Below are positions 43,553-54,052 of a stretch of DNA of 64,000 nucleotides, piece by piece. Each line of letters begins with the position of its first letter. Position 1 is the first letter of the stretch. Made by a program: the position numbers and the translations under genes. Under the pieces are notes generated by a model, which saw nothing but the letters and a program-made list of their open reading frames with translations, did no database searches and had not been told where the DNA came from. Source of the stretch: Gordionus sp. m RMFG-2023 (Eukaryota > Nematomorpha > Gordioida > Chordodea > Parachordodidae); NCBI RefSeq assembly GCF_954871325.1, contig NC_088775.1, positions 73,509,561 to 73,573,560 on the forward strand, read 5' to 3'.

Positions 43553-44418
43553 TTTTAATGACGATTTTTTGTCGTAACCCCTGCTTGTTGAAGATCCGAT
43601 TAATAGAAGAATTGAGAATTAATTCAAATTTTATTTCATTCGGATTTCGGGGATTCAAATGTTTTTATCCCCTTAAGAATAATGTGAGGTATTTAGCACT
43701 TAGCCTATGATGACATTGGTGTATATATTACCTTACATAAAACATTAATATTATATATACATTTATCAATTTCAAAATATTGTGAACAAATGAAAAAAAA
43801 TATACCAAGGAAATGCACCAGAAATATGTTTATTCATAATCAAATTATAACAAATATTAGTGGAGTGACTTATTTATCAAAATAAGCTAAATAATATCCT
43901 GAATCATAAAGAACGATATTATTATTTATCGTTATGTATATCCTCTCTCCAATAGATATAATTGATTAAAAGAAAAAAAATAAAATCTTTTAAGATTTCA
44001 ATCTTAGCCACATAAATATTATGTGTTTCAGCTACAAGCACACAGTAACGACTCACTTTAAATTCAGTAAGAGCCTAATGTCATTCAAATTTAAATAAAA
44101 TTCTTTTTTAAAAAAATTATAATTTAATAAAGTTATTGAATTTATAATATATCATTATAATGATGAACCAATAAATTTTATATAAAAAAATTAATTTCAA
44201 ATAAATTATGCATATTTATGTTATTTTTTTTAATGAATAAATAAAAATAACAAAACCTTTTTAAGGTAGAGAAATTTTGCGCGCCGGCGTAAAAAGGCGC
44301 AACATCTCGCCAAAGATTTTAAGGTAAAAAGTTCCCGCCGATAACAGCAGGTTCTACTATATATCAAATAAAAGTTATCTAATGAAATTTATCACTGGAG
44401 AATAGAAAAATAAAAATG
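43553..44418. other. Intergenic region between SEH1 and the 116-residue gene
   Basis: No recognised gene. An unusually GC-rich patch at 44275-44345 (GCGCGCCGGCG, GGCGCAACATCTCGCC, CCCGCCG) stands out, 75 bp beyond the SEH1 stop. By position it could be promoter or regulatory DNA of the minus-strand neighbour, but no motif supports this. Confidence 0.4.
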
Positions 44419-47400
44419 TTAAACATTATAACCTTTCCAAAGCCTAACTAAACCATCGTGCCCAGATGAGGCTAAAACACTTCCTGTTAAATTCCAAGCC
44501 ACTCGCCAGATATTGTGATTTTGGGAGCTCAGAAATGCCATCTGGTGTACCCTAAAGTATTTATTGATGGGAGATGTAGACATCGGTGTGGATATTGTCT
44601 CCAGAAAGCTATTAATTTTTAATATTATATTAGTGTTGTTAATTTGCTTGTCATAAAATTGAAGATCGAATTTTGTGCTCAGGCCTGCTCTGAGCACGAA
44701 CCCTTGGTTCAGATGAATAATGTTATTCCAAATAGTTTAAATAAAAATATTTACCAATAATATAGAAACAGCAAAATGCAATGGCATTGTCTGAGGTTAG
44801 AATAAAGCCCTGCAAACAACTCAGCTTAGGTTTAAATTTTTTTAGTTGGGACCACCTAGCGCTTAGAAATACCAAAAATATAAGATTAAAATGTTTTATA
44901 TTATTGGTTAGCCGAGCGATTATTTCCAGCTATACCATCCTAGTTCAGAATTAGATACGGACTTTCTGGCCGGATTTGGAATTTCATCGCTATTTTTAAA
45001 ACACATTGATTTTTTTCTAATTTTAGAAATGTATCTTAGATAGGTACATTTGATAATATTAGTTCCGAAATTCGGTAAGTATGAGCTTGAATGTGATATT
45101 TAGAATACTTTTGAATCTTTTTTATTTGGGGGGTGGGGGGGGGGGTTAGCAAGCGTCTTTTTGTACAGCCTATTCTGAAGTCAAAATATATAAAATCTTC
45201 AATTTATACTTTTTATAAAGTTTGTGTAATTACTATAGGGTTATGGCTAAATACTAGTTTTGTAAACGAACGCGTTCGTAAACGAAGTTCGTTTTTTGAA
45301 AAAATGATGACGGTGTTCCTTTTATTTTTGACGAACTTTGAACGTGAACACATTTTTTTTATGACGAACGCGTTCGAATTTAATCGTTCAATTTTAAAAA
45401 CACTTTTTATTTTTATATATTTGAAAAATTTAATATTAATCTGATTATTTTAAGAAAAAAGTGTTATATTTTATAATCAACTTTTTTTCCTTTTTCACAT
45501 TTCAATTTTATATTAATTTGAATATTATTGTTTATATTTTAATTTAATAGATTAGCATAAACATGGATATTATTATTTCAGAATTGACATTACCATGGCC
45601 CAAATATGATAAATATTTTACAGTAATATCCCATTTTGAAGGAACTAATTCAATATTTACTGAATGTAAAATGTGCCCAAAAAGTATTATATCAGTTTCA
45701 AAATTGTAATATTAATATTTTATATAATATAACTAAGTAAAATCATTAAATTGAAAAAAATGCATTTGGGCTATTTGACCCCAATAATAACTGTTTAAAA
45801 TATGGTCAACCATTGATAGACGCAGTATTAAATGGGATTAATAAAAGGTATTAAACCTATCACTTTCAACATATATTCTATTTTTTTAAAGATTTGAACA
45901 TATTTATATGAAGATGAATATGTTCTTTCTGCAATTATACATCCAGTATTCAAGCTTCAATGACCAGAAAAAATTTTCAAGAACGAACCTATAAAGAATA
46001 AGCTATAACGCTATTGAAAAAATGCATTGAAAACCTTAGAAATAATAATGTAAGAACTGTGAAAGTATCCTTTTTTATCCCCTTATCTGCCCCTGTAGAG
46101 TGCGTTTTTAGTATAGCTAATGCCGTATTAACTATCAAGCGTTCCTGTCTATCAGATGAAAATTTTGAAAAACAATTGTTATTAAAAATTAATACCGGGT
46201 AGAAAGTTCGATCCAATTCTGAACTAAGATGGTAAAGCTGGAAATAACTGTATGGCTAACCAACATAATAACTCTCCTATTTTTTGGTTAAAAATTTTTT
46301 AACCCTAAGCTGAGTTGGTTGCAGGACTTTACTATCAAACCTCAGAAAATTCCATTGCATTCTATATTTTTGGTAAATTTTTATTTGAAGTATTTGGAAT
46401 AATATTATTCATCGGAACCTCGAGTCTAAACCACGGGTTTGAACCCTTGGTCTGGGCTAAGGGTTCGTGCTCAGAGCTGGTTTAGTCAATTTTTAGACCC
46501 AAACCCTGGGTTTTACACAACCAATAAATTAACAACACATATATATCTTTATAATATTTGAAAATAAAAACCTATTATTTTTTTCAAAATATGCATCCAA
46601 TCCTTCTTCCTTATTTTGAATTTCTTCAATTTGAGTTTGAAGAGCAAATATATGGACACCACTTAAAGTTGCCACTGCCAAAATGTGATGAGATTTGCCC
46701 ATATCTGGTGCAAATTTTATATCTTTGATGCCCTGAGCAATCATAGCTAAATGATTGTCAACTAATATCCATTTTCTATATGTAAAAGTAAATAAGGGTT
46801 TTATTAAGAGACATCCCATAATGCATAATATTTTATTAGTACTTTCCATTTGCCATATTTTGGTAAATTTGCACTTCACCATTAAAAATATCTTTGTTCG
46901 GAAAATTAATATTTTGATTTATGTTATGAGAATTATCCAATCCAACGGCTAATAATGGGGGTAGGATTCTAAATATAAATATATAAATGTATAAGTCAAA
47001 AAGTTAAATATTTTATTTCAAAATATTGATATTCAAATAAGATACTTTTTTCTAACCTTACCAAATTTCTTAAACATTTATTTTGTTATTATTATAATAT
47101 TTAAATGATAAGAATTATTATATGTAGATATTTCATAATGTAATAATTTTGATTTAATTAAATAAAAAAGTATCATAGTATTCAATTTGTCTAGAATTGA
47201 ATATGAATAATGCACTATTCAATTCATATTGAATATGAATAATGCACTATTCAATTCATATTGAATATAAATAATGCACTATTCAATTCATATATGTTTT
47301 TGAATAAGCCTAATGTGGGGTATATATGGAAAAGATTCAAGAAGGCTACCATAAAATATATAAGGGTAATGCACCCAATAGTGATCCCCCCCTAGCAAAA

Positions 47401-48747
47401 TCTAGCCACAATATCTATGGTTATATGCCTCAATAAATATTAGCAGTTATTAAATCTAAAAGTCACACAACTGAATTAAAATAAGTGGATTTATTAAGAA
47501 TTTTGCTAGAATATTTTAATATTAATTTCTATCAAATCATTATTATATATTATAAAACTTAATAAAATTTATTTCATAATAATTTTATCAAATGAAGGTT
47601 GTTAAAAGTTAAAAATTAAGGTGGTCAAGCAATACCCGATTTTTTAATCAATATATTTTAAGCACTGCTAGGGTTTTTTTAAAACCTGGCACATTCTTTA
47701 AATTTTGATCATATTGTGCACAAAATTCAAAATAATTAAACAATAAATAAACTCCAAAATCAATCATGACACATTTGGATTTGTTAGAAATGGTTTCTAA
47801 ATATAAAATGAGTTCTGGTTCCTATAAATATTAAGAAAGATTAAGGTTCTGGTCCCAGTTTCAAACTCTTGTTTATATATCTTTAGGGTACTTTTTCCAA
47901 TAATAGCTTAAAAATAAAAAATTATAAATTTATTATATTACCTACAATTACTAAAGGATAGTGATATTTCTAAATTCAAATTTTTATTATTTGGGTAAAT
48001 TAATGTATTGGTGCTAAGATTTGTATTCAGAACTGGAGAATTAATATTGATGCTTTGTTCATTAATACTTAAAACTATTTCATTGGTAAGAGACCATTGG
48101 CTAAGGTTTGTAACATCTGGTGCTTCATAAAACCGTAGAATTCCATCACTAGATGCTGAGACTAATGCAAGACCAAAGCCCAAATAATTATCCATAACAT
48201 TATTAATAATTTTGCTAATAGTGTTATCATTATTTTTATCTATATATGGATTAAAAAAGAATGTAAAGTCATAATGAGGGGCAAATTGAATGCTAGTGAC
48301 ACTAGATCTTGAATCAACTAAACTTGCTCTTTTGATCCATTTATAACTGTTTTTAATGTCAGGACTTGATAATGCATATTTTGAATTGGTGACTGACAAT
48401 ATTTATAAATTCTTTCATGCAAAAATAAATATTACCATTATAAATTTCTTCCCATATAATTATTGTTCTATCATATGAACAGGATGCTAAAACTTGACCA
48501 AACTCTGGATGTGCCCAAGAAATTTTCCATATTGGCCCATTATGTGCTTTCCAGCTTGCTAAAGATTCCCATTCATTTTTACTATTCAGATCCCATACCT
48601 ATTATAAATATAGCATTAAAACCTTTATGTAAATACGTTTATAGTATGATCCCCTGAGCAAGTTGCCATTCTTTTCCCATAGTAATCAAAAGCTACATCG
48701 TGTATTAGGTCCTTATGATTAGAAATTATAGGAATCGATTTAAACAT
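44419..48747 (-). CDS. SEH1: Nucleoporin SEH1, WD40 propeller, six exons
   Basis: SEH1 is a WD40 protein of the nuclear pore Y complex (partner Nup85) and of GATOR2 (partner MIOS). Minus-strand exons: 48637-48747, 48436-48598, 47942-48392, 46843-46968, 46572-46775, 44419-44608. All have GT/AG and consistent phases, giving 414 residues (human 360). Signatures by blade: [20 protein letters not shown], then [18 protein letters not shown], then [14 protein letters not shown] with [15 protein letters not shown], then LLAVGLDNS, then [20 protein letters not shown], and [18 protein letters not shown]. All match animal SEH1 closely. Extra length sits in Asn-rich loops ([11 protein letters not shown] and [12 protein letters not shown]). 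Introns are 38, 43, 973, 67 and 1963 bp; the last is almost wholly a hAT. Confidence 0.95.
44631..46540 (+). mobile_element. hAT with long inverted repeats filling SEH1 intron 5
   Basis: The left end is TAGTGTTGTTAATTTGC and the right end TTAACAACACA, the same termini as the TAGTGTTG MITEs. Inverted arms run for about 300 bp (44631-44960 against 46200-46540): for example ATTTCCAGCT.TACCATC, CTCAGCTTAGG and GAGCACGAACCCTT occur on both sides. The interior encodes two transposase remnants. Only 22 and 31 bp of intron lie outside it, and the splice sites are intact. Flanks are AT-rich and the duplication is not clear. Confidence 0.85.
45563..46202 (+). pseudogene. hAT transposase remnants: BED start and dimerisation domain
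   Basis: ATG at 45563 gives [19 protein letters not shown] and then [17 protein letters not shown], the first half of a BED finger (Trp/Phe and Cys pair). The middle of the gene, including the catalytic core, is missing. 46014-46202 carries the dimerisation block [20 protein letters not shown] and [19 protein letters not shown], close to animal hATs with SAPVERVFS. Internally deleted, hence non-autonomous. Confidence 0.8.
47199..47292. repeat. 32-bp tandem repeat, three copies, in SEH1 intron 3
   Basis: The phrase AATATGAATAATGCACTATT followed by CAATTCATATTG is repeated three times, nearly identically. The unit is partly palindromic (GAATTGAATA and its complement at the borders). The rest of the 973-bp intron is AT-rich with a C-rich run near 47385 and no ORF. 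It may hold a decayed insertion I cannot delimit. Confidence 0.85.
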
Positions 48748-48922
48748 GTTTGAAATTTAAAAAAATATATAACCGATTTGTAAAAAGATTTTTATGAACC
48801 ATCGAGTTTTCCCAAAATCATTTATCAGCTGTTGTTTAAAATTTTGGTAATATTTTTCACGAAATCTCGTTAAAAATTCTAATAATTTATTATCTATCAT
48901 TCTTACAACAAAAACATTCTTA

Positions 48923-49516
48923 ATGAAACATTCTGATGCAAGGAAATATCAAATTATTAACATTCTTATGCAACAAAATATTTTATATATGTCGTATTGT
49001 GATATAAAATTCATGGATTCGGATTCTCCCAACTATATCATTTTTTAAATTTGAAAAATCAAAGTTTAGAGGAAATGTATTTCAGAATGTCTGGAGTATC
49101 AAGCCTATAAAATTCAAACTATTCGAAGTAAACCTGTGTATTCATCAATATACATATAAATTAAAAGTATTTAAACAGTTATAGGCAAAAAATGGTCTGA
49201 AAGAAATATTTCCTCAGAAGCAAGAAAATTATTGGATTCAATGCTTATTCCAAATTTTTTTTCTCATTAAAATGTATTATTTAATTATACAACTATTTTA
49301 TGAATTACTTTTCAAAAACATGACATTGACTTGATTAAGAAGATGAAAATAGCGGAGAGCATTTTATTAGAACTCAAGAAAATTAGGACTAATATTGATG
49401 AAAAATTTCATATTTTATATGTTATTGTTAAGTCAAAAGCAGAGCTATACGTGTTTAATATTTGTCCCACTGGACTTACAGCAAGGCAAGCTCATCGTTA
49501 AAACATTAATTAGGAT
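48923..49516 (+). CDS. Doubtful host gene diverging from SEH1
   Basis: Several short open pieces look coding: MKHSDARKYQIINILMQQN from 48923, CLEYQAYKIQTIRSKPVYSS near 49090-49150, KKWSERNISSEARKLLDSML near 49190-49245, and IAESILLELKKIRTNIDEKF with HILYVIVKSKAEL near 49340-49440. Acceptor-like TTTCAG and TTATAG precede two of them. The first and last pieces vaguely recall the N-terminal part of the SMC5/6 subunit NSE1, but the match is too weak to name the gene. The mirrored hAT copy 3 begins at 49517, cutting whatever gene this is. Confidence 0.3.
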
Positions 49517-49859
49517 CAGGGTTGCCATGTCTCCCCCCATCAGCGGGAGACTCCTGCAATTTTTTAGTTTACACACAGACATCTCTCTCCTGCAAAAATA
49601 CCGCAATTGGAAATCTCCCGCAAAAATCTACCGCAATTTTTTAATTTCTTCGGCAATTTTTTTTTTTTAGTATTTTAACGTTTTTAATATATAAATAATA
49701 ATTTTGAGAGACATTAATTGAATATTTTTGTATTTTTAAAATAAATTTTAAATATTTATTCGAAAAACATATCTAGTTTGTAAATTTCTTTCTATCCTGT
49801 TTAATTTTTATCCAATAATAAATCAACATCATTTTATTCATAGGGGAGTATATCAACAT

Positions 49860-51400
49860 CGATTGCAATACAAAAATATTCTCAAAAATAATAAATAATA
49901 CAGACGCAACTACATTTGCGGAAATCGTATACATCTATCATGTAGTTCAACATTCACAGAGCTATATCGTCACAATGTGGGTCGAATCTTTTCTCATGAT
50001 ATTTAACCACTCCAGTATAAGTGCAAACCTTACTTGTGGCGGAGCAAAAATGAGCAAGGCTATCACAAGTGTTTTAGTACCTGAATCCTAAAGGTCAATT
50101 CTAGACGATTTGAAAGATGAGCATCCATATACAATTCTAACAGAAGCATCTAATAAGGGAAATATTAAAATATTTCAACTATTTCAACAATAATAAGAAC
50201 ATTTTAAAACTGTTAAAAATTTTTCCTCGGATAGTGAAAAATCCAACGATGTAGCTAGCCACATAATGGTAAATATAGCTGATTCAGGGTTATCAATGTA
50301 AATTTTGGCCAAAACCTAAGTTACCGAATTGAGGCAGCACAATAATGAATTAATACCAATTTATAAGCCATATATTACATATCTTGCAAGAAGGCAATAA
50401 ATCTGTGGATGTCGATTTGTGATGAAATGTTTTAACGAATTTAGTTCATCAACTAAAAGAGTTTATGAATTAAAAGAGTGATGAAGTGGTCTGACTTGGA
50501 ATGGTGTGAGTTGTTGCGATATATACCTATCAGGTGGTTGTCATTAAAACCTGTCATCGATAGAATTTTAAAATTTTACAAACCATTAAAAAAATACTTT
50601 TTAAATATAGATTTTAAAAGCTGTCCTAAAATTTTGAAAAATTTTTTCGAGTATGAAATGGCAGAAGCATATTTGGGATTCGTTTCACATGTAGGAAATC
50701 TACTTCATGCAGTTAATATTCAGTTGCAATCAGAATATTCTTTATTAAAAAAGATTTACAAAATCATGCTACAGGTCTGTTCATCTCTACAGTTAAAAAT
50801 TGATAATAAATTTTATGGCGCTATTCTAAAAATATTATATTAAAATGTTCAAATAATACTCTAATTAATACATTTTTAAATGAAGCAGATATTTTTATTA
50901 AGAAAATTTTAGAATATTTACAATCAAAATTTGACTTTAATAACTCTATTTACAAATGTATAAATATTATGACCTTGGAACAGAAACCATCAATTGATGG
51001 TTTTTATAATTTAATAAATATATTGAAAATACCGAAAGACATTGATGTCTTGTTTGAGAAGATTGTGATTCTCTCTATTTTTTATGATACGCCAAAATAC
51101 TTAAAGTTAGATGGTCTAAAAGCAGAGGAGAAATGGGTAGAATTTTTTCGAAATAACGATAAATCCCCATGCTTGGAAAAAATATGCGAGTATATCTTCT
51201 CCCTCATTCTAAAGCCTTATCCGAGCGCATTTTTAGCCTGATGAAGACTGCCTGGAAAAAGTAGAGAAATCGGATTACTTTAACAACATTAGAGGCCGAG
51301 CTAATGGTTAAACAAATATATAATAAGCCAGGAATTTTAAATATCTCAATTAGAGGTGAGCGCGGGCCGTTGAATTATGCGTGACCCATCATGTCACTGT
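49860..51400 (+). pseudogene. hAT transposase, long arm of mirrored copy 3
   Basis: Most complete transposase of the family, yet broken. The N-terminal piece with YTCGGAKMSKAITSVLVPES-like sequence is near 50030-50100. MMKWSDLEWCELLRYIPIRW (50478-50540) with IRWLSLKPVIDRILKFYKPL is the RW block. FFEYEMAEAYLGFVSHVGNL continues to 50843. LEQKPSIDGFYNLINILKI (50969-51100) follows, and the C-terminal ALS.RIFSLMKTAWKK and RITLTTLEAELMVKQIYNK dimerisation end lies at 51210-51330. Several stops and frame changes. DUF4371-type hAT. Confidence 0.78.
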
Positions 51401-53465
51401 GGGTCACGGTGTGAATATGAATAAATTTTAAATTATGAGGCGTGATTGGGCGTGACGGGCCTTCCCAAAATTTTACCCAGGCGTGAACATAAATTTCCCG
51501 TGAATCACGGATATTTTAATTTTTAAAATTGTTTTTTTTTTAAAATATAAATTTGCAATTTATAATTATAATATATATTTTCTAATTTAATTTTTTTTTG
51601 AAAAAGAATAATTTTTGAAAAAAAAAATCTTCCTCATTTTATAAACAACATCCGATATCATTCCGTTAGTTCTATTTTTTTTTATGTTTAGGTGTTTTAT
51701 TGCAAGACTCTTTGCTATATTTTGCTAAAGCATTTTACAGAATAGTCAATTATATTTTATTTGTAAAGATCTTCGATCTTTAAATGCAACAAAGAGAGAA
51801 GGATTTTACAAGCTAGGCCAAGAGTTAATAAATGTTGGTGTTATATATGGACAATCAAATATAAAAGATATACTTGTGAGCAGGAAAACTCTCAAGAATA
51901 CTATAGCTCCGAAAATATACGATGAAATTAAGATTCAAAGCATGATCAATAATAATTACTTGTTCATAACCACTGATTTTTGGATGGATGACTATAAAAA
52001 TCAAAGTTTTTTTTAACTATTACAGGACATATTATCATTAAGTATTTTGAATTAAAAGAATTTGTTTTGACCACAAGGGAAATCAAAATAGGCATCAATA
52101 TTAAAAGTTTAATCAATTCAATTTTAGAAGAATACACAGAAGTAGAAAATTATTTAAATAAATATATAGTTGTGTGACTGATAACGGAGCAAATCCTTTA
52201 AATGCATTCAAATATGACGAAACGCTAGCATGTGTATGCCATATACTAAATAATATTATGCATCATATTTTTGACAATTGTTTAACTGAAATATCCTTAA
52301 ATATAAATGGTGTAAAATTATAGTATATAATATTTCAGAGAATCTACAGCTAATAGCAAGCTAAACCACACCCTTAAACAAGATGTAATAACGATATGGA
52401 AACTCTGTATATATCATGATCCAGAGTCTCTTAAAATCATATTCTGAAATACGGGTGTACTTGTTTAGCAAGCAAGAATAAAATAATTTAGCCACAATTG
52501 ATATTAAATCATATACGAGTTAGATAAATTTTTATTAATATTTAAAGAATGTTCGGATAATCTGAGCGCAGGTACAACAATGAATGAAGTTTATCTATGG
52601 AAACAAAAATTAGTAAAATTTTGACAACCTTCTGAACGTGATACAATAATAATCAAAACCTTAAAAAACAGAACAAGATTCTTTTAAAATAAAGATCATT
52701 ATGCAGCCCTACATAAGGTAGGCTTAATTCTAGATACGAATTTCAAAAGTCTTAAGTTTTTAATAGAAGAAGAAAAGGATGATATATATAAAACAACTTT
52801 AAAAATGCTAAATGATATAAAATTAGATGATATGCATAAATAATACCAATTATCCTTTATAACTTTCCTAATTTATCCTAAACTCATTATTCTAAATGAA
52901 AAATTTAGAAATTACTAGATGATTCTGATGAAGCATCAACATCTTCGATGAAAGCTGTGAGGATGAACTAAAAAGATTCATCGTTCATAAGACAAATAAC
53001 AAGACAATATTTTGAAGTTTTGGAAACGGGAATATTCATTTTCTTTTTTGAGAAAATTAGCGAGCAATATTTTGTCAGCCCCGGCAAGTTAGGCTTCTAG
53101 TGAAAGGTTATTTTCTGTAACCAATCTCTTTAGAGGAAAGGAGTACACAATGAAATAAAAAGATGTACATTCTTCTTTTTCTCAATAAAAATTTTGATAT
53201 ATTTATTTTTTGTTATTAATATGGATTATGATTAATGAAATAAATAAAATAAATTAAAAAAATATAAAATAATAGCAATAGTTTTGTAAAATTTAAAAAC
53301 ACCGTGAATTTTCGGGCGTGAAGGGCGTGAATTAAAATATTGCCTCTCGTGAGTAAGCGGGTCGGGTCGAAATTTTTTTAGTGGTTAGCGTGAATGGGCG
53401 TGAATTTTTTTTATTGCAACCATGAGCGGGCGGGCCGTGATTAAAAAATTAAGCCCGCGCCTTTA
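51351..53465 (+). mobile_element. hAT inserted at the mirror axis of copy 3
   Basis: The left end is TAGAGGTGAGCGCGGGCC and the right end AAGCCCGCGCCTTTA, flanked by an exact 8-bp duplication ATCTCAAT (51343-51350 and 53466-53473). GC-rich subterminal phrases GGGCGTGA, GTGACGGGC and GCGGGCGGGCCGTGA lie at both ends in an otherwise AT-rich element. Removing it restores the continuous axis seen in copies 1 and 2, so it is younger than copy 3. Confidence 0.92.
51780..53160 (+). pseudogene. hAT transposase in 51351-53465, decayed
   Basis: Pieces in order: FITTDFWMDDYKNQSF (about 51965-52010, first Asp), CVTDNGANPLNAFKY (about 52175-52215, second Asp), TLACVCHILNNIMHHIFDNC (about 52222-52285) and the dimerisation end FWKREYSFSFLRKLASNIL with ASSERLFSVTNLFRGK (about 53015-53135). 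The core is recognisable but interrupted by many stops. Confidence 0.75.
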
Positions 53466-53473
53466 ATCTCAAT

Positions 53474-53756
53474 AACGATGGTAAACATCTAGTTCTATTA
53501 TTTAAATTTCAAATAAAATATAATTAAGTCTTAGCAATGGCGCCATAAAATTTATTGTCAATTTTTAACTGTAAAGATGAACACATCTGCAGCATAATTT
53601 TGTGAATCTTTGCTAAGATTCTTCTGATTGCAACTACACATTAACAGCATGTAGTAGATTTCCTACATGTGAAATCATTCCTAAATATACCTCTGCCATT
53701 CATTATTGAAAAAAATTTTCAAAATGTTAGGACAGCTTTTATAATTTTTGGTATCA
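53474..53756 (-). pseudogene. Short arm of mirrored copy 3
   Basis: Minus-strand sequence matching the AEVYLGMISHVGNLLHAVN and CADVFIFTVKN region of the short arms in copies 1 and 2 (compare 13240-13410). Homology stops abruptly at about 53742, where unrelated repeated sequence begins. Confidence 0.7.
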
Positions 53757-53834
53757 CGTCAATTCGGCGCATCGTCAATTCAGCGCGGCGACAATTCAGC
53801 GCAACGTTAATTCGGCGCTGCGTCAATTCGGCGC
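53757..53834. repeat. Five copies of a CGTCAATTCGGCGC motif
   Basis: CGTCAATTCGGCGC is repeated five times at 16-18 bp spacing with changes (CAGCGC, ACAATTC, GTTAATTC). It is GC-rich against a very AT-rich background and begins exactly where the mirrored hAT homology stops, so it is likely the terminal region of an inserted transposon, perhaps the MULE to the right. No inverted partner was found in the window. Confidence 0.75.
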
Positions 53835-54052
53835 GTATCTAATACAGTTGCAATTTATTATAAATTTATTAGTATAAAAAAAAGGATGATTAATAGAAAT
53901 GATTTTGAATGTTGGTCATATTAATTATTTCTTCGTATTTTTTTTTACAAAAATCTCAATTTTATTTACTAAATGTGTAATATCAATAAAAAAAATTAAC
54001 AACCAATATTTATACCGATTTCCTTGCTGGACCAATTTACCACATTATAAGG
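53835..54052. other. AT-rich spacer
   Basis: No gene or repeat is recognised. Probably interior of the element whose end lies at 53757. Confidence 0.4.

Noticed and set aside
43553-43680. Longer first exon for the 116-residue gene
   Set aside because: The open frame KHLNPRN to KMGES looks coding, but a stop lies just upstream with no acceptor between, so only the in-frame ATG at 43552 was used.
48923-49500. Firm call of NSE1
   Set aside because: Similarity is only a loose hydrophobic pattern and the middle pieces do not fit the family, so the gene was left unnamed.
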